Assembly (NCBI RefSeq): GCF_022539665.2
Contig: NC_081334.1
Location: forward strand, 6,790,424 to 6,854,423
Direction: 5' to 3'
DNA from: Daphnia carinata
Taxonomy: Eukaryota; Arthropoda; Branchiopoda; Diplostraca; Daphniidae
Length of the DNA stretch: 64,000 nucleotides
A model generated the notes under the pieces. It was not told where the DNA came from and ran no database searches. It was given only the letters and a program-made list of their open reading frames with translations. The position numbers and the translations under genes are program-made. Below are positions 23,616 through 36,200 of the stretch, one piece after another. Numbering within the stretch: position 1 is the first letter of the stretch; every line of letters begins with the position of its first letter.

Positions 23616-26458
23616 TTACTATGAATCTCAGGTAAAGAAAAGTTATGTTTTTTCTTTTCACGAAAGAATTTGAATTTCAATTACTTTTGTTTACTCTTAC
23701 AGTGGGCGACGCAATTTACTAAGAAAGTAAAACGACTTGCACAACCGTTTTGACCGGCAACGTCGCACTACGTTTGCGTCTGCTAAGCACTTCCAGTGCT
23801 TTGACAAAACATTCTCTGAAACGTCTGCAAGTGTTTTCGTTTCTTTTTTTTCGACCGGGGATTTACAAAGCAATTATAAGACGAGGCCATTCCATGATTA
23901 TTCAGGTAGTTATAATCCCCTTTTCTTTTCGATGTTGATTTAATGTGTTTTTTTGGATTCAACCTATTCCCAAGTGTCGCCATTTCTTGTTACAGCCAAG
24001 AAGTGAGGGGTTTGTCATAGTGTTTCACCAACAATACTCGCTATTCGATTGAATCATTCTCGCTGTTAGCGATGGTGCCAACAGTTCTAAGAACAGATTA
24101 TTAAAAAGCAGAGGGGAAGGGAGAGGAAAGAAATAACACCAGAAATCAGCATTTCTCTGGAAGCCAGTTGTGATATAAAAGACGGAGGTTATAATTGCCA
24201 GTGCCCTGGTTTCCTAGAAAATCAACTCTTCACTTTCAGAACCAGGAGCAACATTTGCTTGTTGACTTGTCATGGCCTTGGGAGGGAACAAAAACTGGAG
24301 GACCCACTTCAGGTTTCTTTAAGTGTAATGTGCAGCAGGGTTGACACTAACTACAGGAGTACGACATCAGTCAAGTTTGCCCTTACACAATCCACGATGC
24401 TGTTAGGTCTAAGAGTTGAGCCTGCCTGGTCGAGTCCATGAGTGCTGAGACTGGGTGCCCTGCGTTTGTGCTGCTTCCAACACACAGTCAGCCACTGCAC
24501 CCAGCTGCTAGTCGTAGTAGCCTCTCTCATTATTCTCTTAACATTGCAATTCGATGCCATACGTGTTTTTGTGAGTAAGAAAGACTTAATGACCAATGAT
24601 AATGCCGATCTCGTGTTACTCACGAAGCATTTGTCGCCCACGTTGTTAATCCGCACAAACATAGCCACGCACGCTATATAGCAGAGACACAAATAAGAGC
24701 TGCGGACAGAGTAGAAAGGATGTCGTATTCTTTTGAGCGGATCGGCGACAACAAAAACAAGAGGGCCTGATCCTTCCCTTGGGGCTATTAGAATTTTCAA
24801 GTAGAGGGCTTGCTTCCTGTTTTTCTCTTAAAAATGAAAATATCAAGAGAAAAAAAAAAAAAAGAAGGCTCCCCCTCCCCCATACTTCTCTTATCCTCAG
24901 CAATTTTGTTTTTCTACATTTTTCAAACACCTTCCTTCTTTTTTCGGGTTTTCCTTTTTTTTTTTTTTCGCCCTCCACTTCTCTAATGGAAAAAGACCTT
25001 TTTTTCCTTCTTTTCTTTCATCATCATCTTTTTTTTTTCCTCGGTTTCAGTTTGGAATTTTTCGGTTTTCGATTTTTTAAAAGAAAAGAAAATATGCTAA
25101 GAAACATTGGGAGGATAAGAGCAAAGTTAACAGGGAAAAGGGGGGGGCGGTTGCGGAGCAAGCCGGCGATTTGCATTTTTCTTGAACCCTCCGATCTTTT
25201 CTAGCATATTCGATTTTCTATCGGCATCATGTGTTATTATTCTATTCAAAAAGCCATGAGACTTTCAACATCGATGTCGGGGTCCTCGAAAAGAAGAAAA
25301 TTTCGATGGTGGGACCCTCTTGAAAGATTTCCCTCAATTTCAGATTCCCCATGCTAATACGTCTATCCTTTCACATGTGGTCGTTAAAGAAAAGGCTGAA
25401 GGGGGGGGGGGAAGAGAGAGATAACCTTCCCAAAAGGTTATTTTTCTTTTGACGACTTGATTGAACGAAATGTCAGCTATTGAAATCGTTTACACGAGAA
25501 AATGTTTTGTTTTTGTTCTCACTTACCTCTAAATCAATTGCTGTTATCTCCTGTTTTTTTCTAACAGTTTTATTTCGCACCCACTTGTAGGTTGTCCAAT
25601 TGAAAATCGACGCTTCGCATAAATCAACACGCAACACTTGGAAATCATCCGACGGTGGTCCACTCAATAAAATCAATCCACGTCGCGAGTTAGCTGAAAC
25701 GGGGAGTGCGACAAAAGGTAACGTACCAAACACTTTGTTGCTTGTTCTTTCTTTTCTTGTTTTTTTCAACAACACACACACACGTGAATCCGTTCGTCGT
25801 GCAGCTTCTTCTTTGCCAATGATGATGGAAACGGTGCGAGAAACATGACCGAGGGAACGACACTGACACACGCACGAACGAACGCTAAAGCAAAATGATG
25901 ATGTAGGTTAGGATAAAGAAAAAAAGACACACTCAACAAAAACAAAACAAAAAAAATGAGGGGGAATAAGAGACAAGTGGTCGTGGGGGTCCGATCGACG
26001 TGGATGACGGCCAATGACTGTGCCGTCCGTACCTCCGTTCCCGATTGTTGTTCGTCTGAAGGGCTGGGCTTTCATTTTTTTTTTTTTTTTTTTACAGGGA
26101 AAGGTAACGCTTATATGTATGAGAGAGTGTGTGTAGTAGTAGTCGTAGTAGGAATATATACGTGTATAGGAACACACACACACACATTATCTGCAGTGAG
26201 CTTTGAAAACAAAAAAAAAAAATATGTAACTCCTCGGGGCGAATAGGAGCCCATTTCAACCCTCCGTTCTCCTGTTCCAAAGAAAATCCGCACATCGCAA
26301 CGTTTCTCTTTTTTTTTTTTTTGGAACAATTCACGGTGTGTACATGCCCGTCTGTTGTTGTTGGTATAACGTTTTTTTTTTTTTTTTTTTTCTGTGTAAA
26401 ATTCACGGCGCATTAGGCCTCACCTTTGCACAGGTGAGTAGGTTTTAACACTTGGTTA

Positions 26459-26466
26459 TGACGTCA
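26459..26466. promoter_or_regulatory. Perfect CRE-type palindrome TGACGTCA
   Basis: A second full CREB/ATF consensus octamer, in noncoding DNA between the zinc-finger gene and CAAP1. Evidence is by motif alone. Confidence 0.3.
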
Positions 26467-28948
26467 TCGTGTGTGTGTTTACTACGATGTTGGCATCTTG
26501 TTGTTAGGGTTATGCAACGCGGGGTGATTTCTCGTGTGTGTTGCGTCGTTCGGTGGGGATGTCGAAGTGTTTAAACGAAAAGCAAGGACGGAAATCTCGG
26601 GGATGCGTTGGCCGGCGGTCACCGTGGAAAGAAGAAGAAGTAAAAAAAAAAAAAAAAAAGGGCGATGTTGTTTGGTGCTAAAAACGAAAGAGGGGGGAAG
26701 GGAAAACAGAATGGGGGTAGTGTCGTCAAGGTGGGTGTAGGAGGAAGCCAAAGGGGGCGGAGGGGCCAGTTGTAATGACTCTATCGAGCGGTTGTGTAAA
26801 GCCATAAGTAACAAACACGAACCCTTTTTTATTTCCCTATTTTATTTATGTGTGTTTAACACATTTCTTTTTTAAACGTTGCCATGACTACCTGAAGGCT
26901 TCAATATTTTTTTTTTTTTTTTTTTTTTTTCATAAAACGCAAGTTAGGGAAAATATTGTGAATTTGGTTCTAAAAACATTTTATTTATTTTTTCTTACTC
27001 TTGCACACACACACACACATACACACCCCATCGTATTCCGTGCCGTTTGCCATTCTTCTTCTTCTTTCCGGAACTACCAGTGCCATGTTAAATGCACGTA
27101 CTGCCCTCTCTCTCTCTCTCTCCCCCTCCCCTATTCTCCCTTCATTTCGGGGTTTGTGAGCAACAACAACAAAAAAAAAAAAAATTCTTTTTGGGAGGGA
27201 GGTCAATGAATTCCGCTTTTATGTAGATTGAACCGAACGTTTTTGCGAAGGAAAAAAAAAAAAAAGGGCGCATATGTACGCACATTTGATCATGAATAAT
27301 TCAAATGAAAATCAGGCAGCCAAAGGCTGAGGCATTATTAATATATTCTTTTAAAAACAACGAAAGGCGACATCTGTGCGGTTGTCCCTTTTTTTTTCTT
27401 TTCAATGTAAACACTCGGCCATGTCGTTCGTTAATTGCGCGAAAATTGATCGAAATGGGTAAAAGTGGGACACTGGCAACGAAAGAATTGTTGACTTTTT
27501 GGACGGCGAAATCTAAAAAAAAAAAATAGACGGGACGAGGGGAATGGAGCGCGTTTTATTCCATCAGGATCGATGCGAACCCGCTGTGTCAACAAAAGGA
27601 AACTAAAAAGCTTCAACGGCTAACAGTGTGTACACACACACACACGCTACCCATTAAAGAAAGCCGAAACGAACGGTTTGCTTTTAATTGGTGGTAAATG
27701 TTAGTTGTTTTTTTTTTCTCGTCCTCTTTAAGTACGACGTTCATTTTTTTTCCCCTTAATTTGATCGCCATATATTTTTTTTTCTTTTATTGAAGTATGT
27801 GGAGGTCTCGGCCTGTTTTGCACCATGTTATTCTTATTATCGACGCTTGGGTATTGCCCGTTTTTGGGCGGTTCCCTTTTTCTTCTTTTGAATATTATTT
27901 TTTTTTTCTTTATTCTTATAAAGGTCGAAGGGAAATGTGGGTCGCCAAAAAAAAAATAAATAATGGTAGTTCGTCGAAGTAGAAAAAAAAAATTTGTTTT
28001 TCGCAACAGGCCAACAGCTGTTGCGATTATCTTTTATTTATTTATTTTTTTTTTTTTGAATAAAAAGCGAGGAGTGTGCAAAATAATTCCCCCCCCCCTC
28101 CTGATGACTGTTGCAAAACTCGTCATAACAAGAACTCGAACAACAAAAAACAGCTTCCCTGTTTTATAACACCTTGCCTTCCGCACGCGCTCCCTGTACG
28201 TAACCATCGTCAACACCATTTGTTTAAAACGTTTTGCTTTTTACCTCGGCCTAACTCCCGAGGAAGTATTTTTTTTTTTTGTGTTACCTCCGGTTTTGTG
28301 TTGTTTTGTTTTGTTTTTTTTCGAAGAAAAGAAGTGGGGTTTAGCTATTTTATCCGTTTTTTTTGTTGGATGTCGAGACAGGATGCGTATCAATTTACAT
28401 TTTGAAGTGTACCGAGGGAAAATGATTGGGGAGTTTTTAAAAAAACGGGGGGAATTAAAACATCTGCATCGTCGGCGTCTGCGACGTCAATTCCACCCGC
28501 TACAATTTTTTTTTTTTTGCGTTTCTTTCATCGAAAATTGGTTTTTCCTGTTTTTAGGGAAAAAAAAAAATAGAGAAAAGAAATAATAATAAAAAAAAAC
28601 TCGATTTTTCGATAGGAAAAGCGTGCGGCTGGCGCTCCAATTGAATAGAAAATGATTCAGAGGGGGGGGGGAGGGATTGAAAGAAATAATCTGGACGTTG
28701 GGGGGGGGGGGTTCATGAGGCACTATAATGTGTAGACATGTACGAGTAAAAAAAAAATAATAAATAAAAAAAAAAAGAGAGGAAGGAAGAATAAAGAAAC
28801 GAGGGGGTATTTCCAAATTTAGGGAAAAATTATGAATAACAGAAGCCCTACACCGAAAGCTTGTAGTAGTAGTGTGTCTAAAGCCTATTGAATCATCCGA
28901 CCTCCCCCTCAAGAGCATCCCCATCTTATCAGCTGTTCACTCTCTTTA

Positions 28949-28985
28949 TTTTGATAGCCACACTCTGTGTGTGTGGCTATCAAAA
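28949..28985. repeat. Perfect 15-bp stem, 7-nt loop hairpin
   Basis: The arms at 28949-28963 and 28971-28985 are exact reverse complements (TTTTGATAGCCACAC) around a 7-nt loop. Loose A/T pairing could extend the stem outwards by a few more base pairs. Confidence 0.9.
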
Positions 28986-30326
28986 AAGAAAGGGAGGGTC
29001 GGTGGTAAATAACATATAGGAAATGAAAAAAAAAAAAAAAGGAAATTTTAGGAATAAAGGGAAAAAAAACTTTTTGAATTGATTTTTTTTTTTTGAATTG
29101 ATTTTTTGGGGTAAAAAGTTGCCGTTTTTCAATCAAAAATGGAAAAAAAAAGAGGAGGGAGGGAATTTTCGGGGTTGGAGTGTTTGCTCGGGTTTTTCGG
29201 ACGCGGCCATCTGCTCGCCCCTCTATCGGGTGCCGTGTACAAACACAAAAACGACGCTTGTGCATAAGCGGCCCAGTAGAAGGGAAAAGAATAAAAAAAA
29301 AAAAAAAATTGTGCGGATGACGGGGAATAAGAGAAATTGCCAGGTGCATGTCCGACGCCGACGCTCGATTTTTTTTTTTTTTCTCCCCTCTTTTTTTTTT
29401 TTTTCTTTTTTATTTCTTTTTATTATTACCATGATGATGATTGTGTCGAAATTTTAGACGGAAAAATCCGCTTTTCAGGCCCATAAAAAAGCAGATTTTT
29501 TTTTTTTTGTTCTTCTTCTTTCCCCTCCGTTTTTCTTTACATTTTATTTCTAGATTTCTTTTTATTATTCTCTACCAACGGCGTTCACATCCTGAAATGA
29601 TTATTGATATTCCTGAAAAAAAAAAAAAAAAAAAATGAATCGATAAAGGGGAAGACTTTTTATTTCTATAGGAAATTTTGTTTTCTCCCTCCGTGTTCAT
29701 AAAATTAATAACCTTCACGACCGGAACCGTTTCAACCGGCATATTTATTTATTTATTTTTTTTTTTATCCTTTTGAATCGAAATCATTGAAATGAATGCA
29801 AACGGATAAAGAAGAAAAAAAAAATATCTAGAAACGATCAGAAATTTGAAAGAAGGTCCGTTGTCTCCGTTCGTACAATGTTCCTACGTAATGATAGATG
29901 AATAATGAATGTGTGTGTGTGTATGTGAGGTACACATTTGAGTTTTTTTTTTTTTTTTTTTTTTTTTCAAAAACATTCCATTCGTTCGGGGACGGACAGA
30001 AATTCCATTTCATCCCCATCGTGCCGCTCTTCTTTTTTTTTTTTTTTTTATTTGGTCAACCGGATTCAGATTCAAATCATTTGATAGTCAAATAGGATGG
30101 GAATCGAAAAAAAAAAGAAAAGAAAAAAAAAGATTAGATCAAAAAAAGCGTTTCGGGTGTGTGAGTAGAACCGATAAAAGCTATAGTAACATCCCGGTTA
30201 TTTGTTTTTATTATATCATTGAATTTTTCTTTTTCGGAAATTTTATTTATTTATACGTTTTTGTTTTTTTTTGGGGGGGGGGGGGGTTTGAAAAAAAAAT
30301 ATTTGTCATGTCTGTTTCTTCTGTCC

Positions 30327-30357
<31 letters not shown>

Positions 30358-30826
30358 GTTTTATTAATGATTTCAAACCAGACCCCCTCCTCCTTGAAAA
30401 ATTCCAAAATTTGAAAAATATCAACGAGTCATCGACAGCGCCCTTAAAACCTTGTGTTTGTTTCGTTGCATAATGTATATACGAAACGAACGTTTTTTGT
30501 TTTTTTGTTTTCAAAATCATTTTTTTTTGTTTTTTTTTCAAAACGCGAAAACAAATATGAAAGAAAAAATGTTTTGAATAAGGAAAAAAATAATGATTGA
30601 AAAGCCATCGATGATGATGTGCAGTTTTGAATAATGGATGAGAAAAAGAAAAAAAAAAAGGTGCTGCCCGCAGGGGCCCCCCTCGCGAAGCACGTCCGCA
30701 GGTTTTGTCCCGAAACAAAAACAAAAGAGGCCCCGAATGCAAATTCTCTCATTCTTTCTCATCAGTAGGAAAGGAAAGTTCTCGTGTGTCTTAGATTTGA
30801 GAGTACGCTATGGTTTCCCCCCTCCG

Positions 30827-30859
<33 letters not shown>

Positions 30860-31281
30860 CAAACTTTGATTGAAACACAATTCAAAGAAAGAAAAATACC
30901 ATCGTCTAAAATATCGATCGAACCATCGGCTTTGAAACCGGCAGGCAAATACTTAAGATCGAAAAATATTTTCTTTTAAGAAAAAACAAAAAAAAATGGG
31001 AGAATGAAAGGTAGAAAACAAAAAACAAAATATGATTTGATGGATAGCTATTGATGACTGAAACTATTTCAACATTTTTTGTTTTGTTTTTCTTTTAAAA
31101 AAGAGAAAAAAAATTCTGATTTCATTCTTTGTGTTGTGTCTTCTACATCCTTCTCCTCGGTGAACAATTTGATTGGAGTGTATCGCTGTTTTTGCCTCAT
31201 GGCTGTTCGATGACTCCCTCTCTCGTTCGAGAGCTGATTTATGGATGAATTCTCTTTTTCTCCACCCGGCTTTAATCAACA

Positions 31282-31348
31282 GACACACACACACACACAC
31301 AAAAAGGTTGGAAACATTATGCAAATGAACGCGCGCGCGAGCGCGCGC
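31282..31348. repeat. (CA)n followed by palindromic (GC)n block
   Basis: An alternating CA run lies at about 31282-31302, and about 30 bp later comes a GCGCGCGC-GA-GCGCGCGC block at about 31330-31348. Both are alternating purine-pyrimidine, the Z-DNA-prone pattern. Confidence 0.8.
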
Positions 31349-31670
31349 CTGTGTATAGTTGGGGGAAGGATGTGAAATGCGGCCAAGTCCCTTTTTTTTT
31401 TTTTTTTTTTTTTTTTTCTTGTTGAATTTATCTCTTCAATTTTTTTTAAAGCTATTTTTTTTTTTTTTTTTTTTTGCTGCCGTTGCAGCTCTTGTGTCCC
31501 GTCCATTTTGAAATGCAAATATCCGTAAGAGAAAAGAACAGAAAAGAGTGGAGAGAGACCTCCTTTAATGTTATTCCAATTGATTGATTCCGGACCCTTT
31601 TTTGGTGGTTCGGTGTTCTCTTCGGTGATGCTGTCCGATCTCCTCCTCCTTTGAATCTTTTAGCTTTTTT

Positions 31671-31674
<4 letters not shown>

Positions 31675-31701
<27 letters not shown>
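31675..31701. repeat. (CT)n microsatellite
   Basis: An uninterrupted (TC)13 tract directly after a poly-T run. Confidence 0.95.
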
Positions 31702-32492
31702 TACTCATTTAAATATATATCTACGTACTGATATATTTTAATGGCCTGATTGTTCATCATCATCATCATCATCGTTCATTCGTGGCCGCTTCCAAAGCGC
31801 CCCAACTCCCACATCCACTAAACAAAATTTCCCGCTTGAGAAACACGGCAACACTACACGCTCATTTGCATTTGATAATGGCCTCTCTCGTTCGTTCGTT
31901 CGAAAGACAAAAACAGAAAAAAAAAAAAAAAAATACTGAAATGTCGAATTTGAATTTCGTGCAAAGCGCGCGCACGTTGGTGCCCCTTTTCTTCTTTATT
32001 TAAATATGGCTTTTTTTTTTTTTTTTTTTTTTAGTTTTCTTCCTGCAAGTTATTGTTGTTGTTCTTTTTCCAAGACCCAATTGGGACCCGTGCGGTATGT
32101 GCTGACCTTTTGCTTAATCACCTGGTCGGTTGTTTTTGTTTTGTTTTGTTTTTTTGCCGGCCGCGCGGCTTATCCGCCTCCTCCTCCCCCTTTTTTTTTT
32201 TTTCTTTTTTAAATCAAAAGAAAAAATCCCGATGACCAATACTGCCAGACCACCACTCTATATGCAAACTAGCGCATTTCTAATGAAGAATTTCTTGTGT
32301 TTTTTTTTTGTTTTTTTGTTTTTTTTTTCGAATATTGAGATTTATTTCGGATCTATACATATTTATATTAATTTTTTCTTTGGCCACGTTTCGATTTAGT
32401 TATTTTTTCATTTCTTTTTAATGAAAAAAAAAAAAATAAATAAATAAAAATTCTTCTTATTTTTTTTTTTGTGATAGGAAAGAAACTCATCA

Positions 32493-32821
32493 ATGGCGGC
32501 TGTAGCGATGGCGCTGGTTGGCGATCGTTACGCGTCTTCGACATCGTCGTCGACCAGTTCATCATCGGGCTCTTCTTCGTCGTTGTCGTCATCATCGGGC
32601 GACACATCGGAAGAGGATTCGTCATCGTCTTGGAGCTCGTCGTCTTCGTCGTCTACGTGCACGTCGTCGGCCTCGTCCGATCTCTCGCCGTCCAAAAAGA
32701 AGAAGAAGAAAAGAGACGCCGACAATAAGAAGAGGAAGAATCCCAAGAAGAAATCGAAGAAATCGACGGCCGTGATTGGCAAGAGGAAGAAGAGAACGAA
32801 GAGCAGCAAATCGTTGGTAAG

Positions 32822-32856
<35 letters not shown>

Positions 32857-33209
32857 AAAGAGCGCCACCTTCCCCGACTGATTGTATGAATTCAGCCGTT
32901 GATGATGGCGAACAGTCGTTCGTTACAACTAGAGATAATCATCATCTATACCGGTTTTCTTTTATTTTCATCATTTAAAAGAGAGAGAAAATTAAACAAA
33001 AAAAAAAAAAAAAATGGGATCCCCTTTTGTTGCGAAAAAAAAAAAAAAAAAAAGAAGACGAGTCATTGGTGCGTTGTCATCATCACGAGATCATTATCAT
33101 CGTTAGCAACTGGACGCTCTCGGCAATCCGGTCTGAATCATTTCGGTCGGCAATCGGAGTCGGCAATAAAAAGAAAAGAAAAAAAATCTTAATAATACTA
33201 ATAATAATA

Positions 33210-33255
<46 letters not shown>

Positions 33256-36200
33256 ATGGTCTGGTGACCGATGATAATAATGAGCTTGATTGGCAACGAT
33301 TCGAATGTGATCACCGACGCGGACAAACACAACAGAAAACTCTCCTTACCCAACTCCTCTTGATTGGGGTGGTGTGTCTTCATTTCCGCCTCATTATCAT
33401 CATCCGGGGCTCTCATTCTTTTTTCTTTTCTTGCAACATTTGATTTTTATGTCACATCTTTTTCGTGGCTAATTGTTTTTTTTTTTGTTTTTTTTTTTGT
33501 AGGTAGGACGTGATCAGGATGATGACAATGAGGTGGGCAGTATGTTGCTGTTGGGAGCCGAGCTTCTTAAAGAAGTGGAAGAAGCGTCTTCGGCCACAAG
33601 TACGGCAGCTGCTGCCACCGCTATCCTGATGGACAAATCGAGGCCGGCTGAGCCGCTGCCTTTACCTATCGGTCACTATGTCATTCACGGAGGGCCGCAA
33701 AATCGCGCCGTTTTACTGGAACACGTCATGTCGTCCGTTCCGGCCGCCCAATGGCAGGCCATTCTTCCTCCCGTTCTTAAAGTAAGAACATTTTCGTTCT
33801 GTTTTTCTCTTTTCGTGAGGGGATGGCAAGTTGAGATAGAAAATGAATGGTCCGTTCAACATCTTTTTTTTTTCCAGTTGCGTAGTTTTCTTTATGCCCG
33901 CCCACATAAGGAGGTGCTCACATACCCCCCCCCCTTTTTTTTTTTTCCTCTTCCGCATTTCCTTCCATTTTTTTTTTTTTTTTTCTTCCTTTTCCTTCCC
34001 CCCAACAAATCCAATTCCGGCCCACTAATTAATCCTTTCCAGTGCCCAGCACAAGAAGTACTCGTACGAGCAAATCCCTACCCAGCCCCTCTATTTTCGT
34101 TTTTCCTCCTCGGCACATTGGGCTTGCTCTTTCTTAGAAATCCTGCCCCCCCCCCCCACCGCTCCTCTTCGTCTCTTGACGGCCGAATCTTGTGAAACTC
34201 ACCCATCGATTCGTTTGCTTTTTTTTTTTATTTTTATATATTTTATTTCATTTTGGACTCACTACGCAGAGTAGTACTAGGCGCCCCCTGCAAGAAACAT
34301 CTCAAACTATCGATCCGCTTTACCCCCCCCCCCCTTTCTGTTGTTGGGGGGGGGGGAGTTGAACGAAGAAGAAAAAAAAAATTGGGGGGAAGTAAAGAGA
34401 GTCTGAAGATGACGGAACAAGTCGTAGAAACATACCGTGGGATGGTGGTGTGAGAGGGGGGGAGTAGCTACCACCGTTGTCACACAGTTGGAATTGAAAG
34501 AGTAGCGTTGGGGTAGGAGAGGGAGGAGCATGTAGAGAGAGAGAGAGAGAGAGAGAGGAATGCCAATCGATAAGTCATTTTTGTTTATCTTTGCTCGAGC
34601 TGCAAATCCACGCCCGTCTTTTCTTTGCCTCATCTCATTCTCCAATAACGGAACCCCCACCCCTCGTCCCCCATTCAACCACCCGACGACGTCCTCCTTT
34701 TATTTATTTTTATTTTTTTTTCGTCATCGGCGTCTTTGCCAACGTCGTCGATCGTCAAACATAATAATATCTTGCGGATAAGAATAGGAAGAAAGAGGAG
34801 GAAAAAAAAAAAAGAACTTTTTTGAGGGGGCAGGGGGGGGAGGTGTAGGAGGGGTTCCAGTTATACTTTTATACATCATTTTATTTTCTTTTTTTTTTTT
34901 TTTTTTTTCTTTATTATTATTATTGTATAAATATATAGAGAGATATATATATTTTTTCGTTTCGTTAGTTTTGATATTATTAAGGACTTTTTGTTGCGCA
35001 TGGGGGTAGGCCCGCCCTCCCCGACGACGTTCGAGCCTGGGAATACGCCGAAGGGCTCATCAAACATTTATCGCCGACTTTGGAACGAAATAATATTTTT
35101 CTTTTTTTTTTTTTTCTTCTATTACTTCACCTCCTACCCCTTACATATCTTTCAGCGGGGGGGAGGGAGGTAGCCATTTTTTTTTTTTCGTGACAAACCT
35201 TCCTCAATCGTGAAGCACGTTTTTATTCGTTTTTTTTTTTTTTTCTCGTCGAAGATACGACTCCACCATTTAGAAGAGATATAAGAAAATATTAAAAAGA
35301 AGAAGAAGACGGGGTAGGTGTTTTTTTTTTTTTCGTGTTTGTAGCTCGTGCCTGTTGTTTGCTTTTTTCTTTTTATAACCCCGTTCATTCTCCCCTTTCA
35401 TAACCGGCTCGTGTATTTTCTGTTTTGTCCTCTGCAATATCCCTTTTTTTTTTTTTCTCGTTACATACAAGAGGCCGCCCTCCCCTCGGAAAAGTTGTGG
35501 CCATTTTCAAAGAGAATAGGTAAAAAAAAAAAAAAAATAAATAAATAAAGGGGGGGGGGGGGGGGCAGAAAACAAATGAAATGAGGCACGCGCTCTTCTT
35601 ATTTAGAAAAAAAAACTCGTATTGCGTCTTGTTTTCTTGAAGAAAGAAAAAAAACAACGGCAATCTCGACGTCCCTTTTTAAAAATGATGATGATCGATA
35701 TGGAGGTACACATACGAGTTAGACGTTCAACGTCAAACGTTTTTCTCTTGCTTGTACATTGTTTAGATCCGACTCACCTACGTTTGCGTTGTGTATTTTA
35801 TATAATAAGCCTTAGCAATACGTCGGATCATAACAGAAAGCGACGGCTTTCCTAAGGGTTTTCTTTTATTTATTTTGTACTTATACTTTTTTTTTTTTTT
35901 TTTTTTTTTTTTCTTATTTCTTTGGAAACGGACAGGAAATGAACAGCGCCGAATTGAAACAGCTCTGCCTGCAACAATTGCAACAGCTTTCCGACTCGGC
36001 CATCTTGAACATCATCAATGGTAAAAACCAATTAAAAAATGGCCGTTACCAATTCAAAAAAAAAAAAAAAAAAAAAAAACATTTGATTTTTTGTTTTGTT
36101 TTTTTCTGTTTGATTTCCTCTACTGTTTCCTGTCCTTATCGGACCTTTAATAACTGGCCCGGACGTTGTGGATGATTAGGTGGCGGAGATCAAGGACCAG

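Larger units (their letters stand above)
20552..32492. other. Noncoding tract between zinc-finger gene and CAAP1, homopolymer-saturated
   Basis: No protein-like frame was found. The left end probably contains the 5'UTR and promoter of the minus-strand zinc-finger gene. Notable contents: A33 at 20768-20800, G20 at 22540-22559, two perfect TGACGTCA octamers (23608 and 26459), a non-repetitive island at about 24020-24720, a perfect 15-bp hairpin at 28949-28985, and an alternating CA/CG block at 31282-31348. A (CT)n tract lies at 31675-31701. Confidence 0.6.

Noticed and set aside
33533-34195. Open frame of about 220 codons continuing past CAAP1 exon 2
   Set aside because: Only the first part is exon 2. 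After the GTAAGA donor at 33782 the translation is intronic Phe/Pro low complexity, and the conserved block resumes at 35936.
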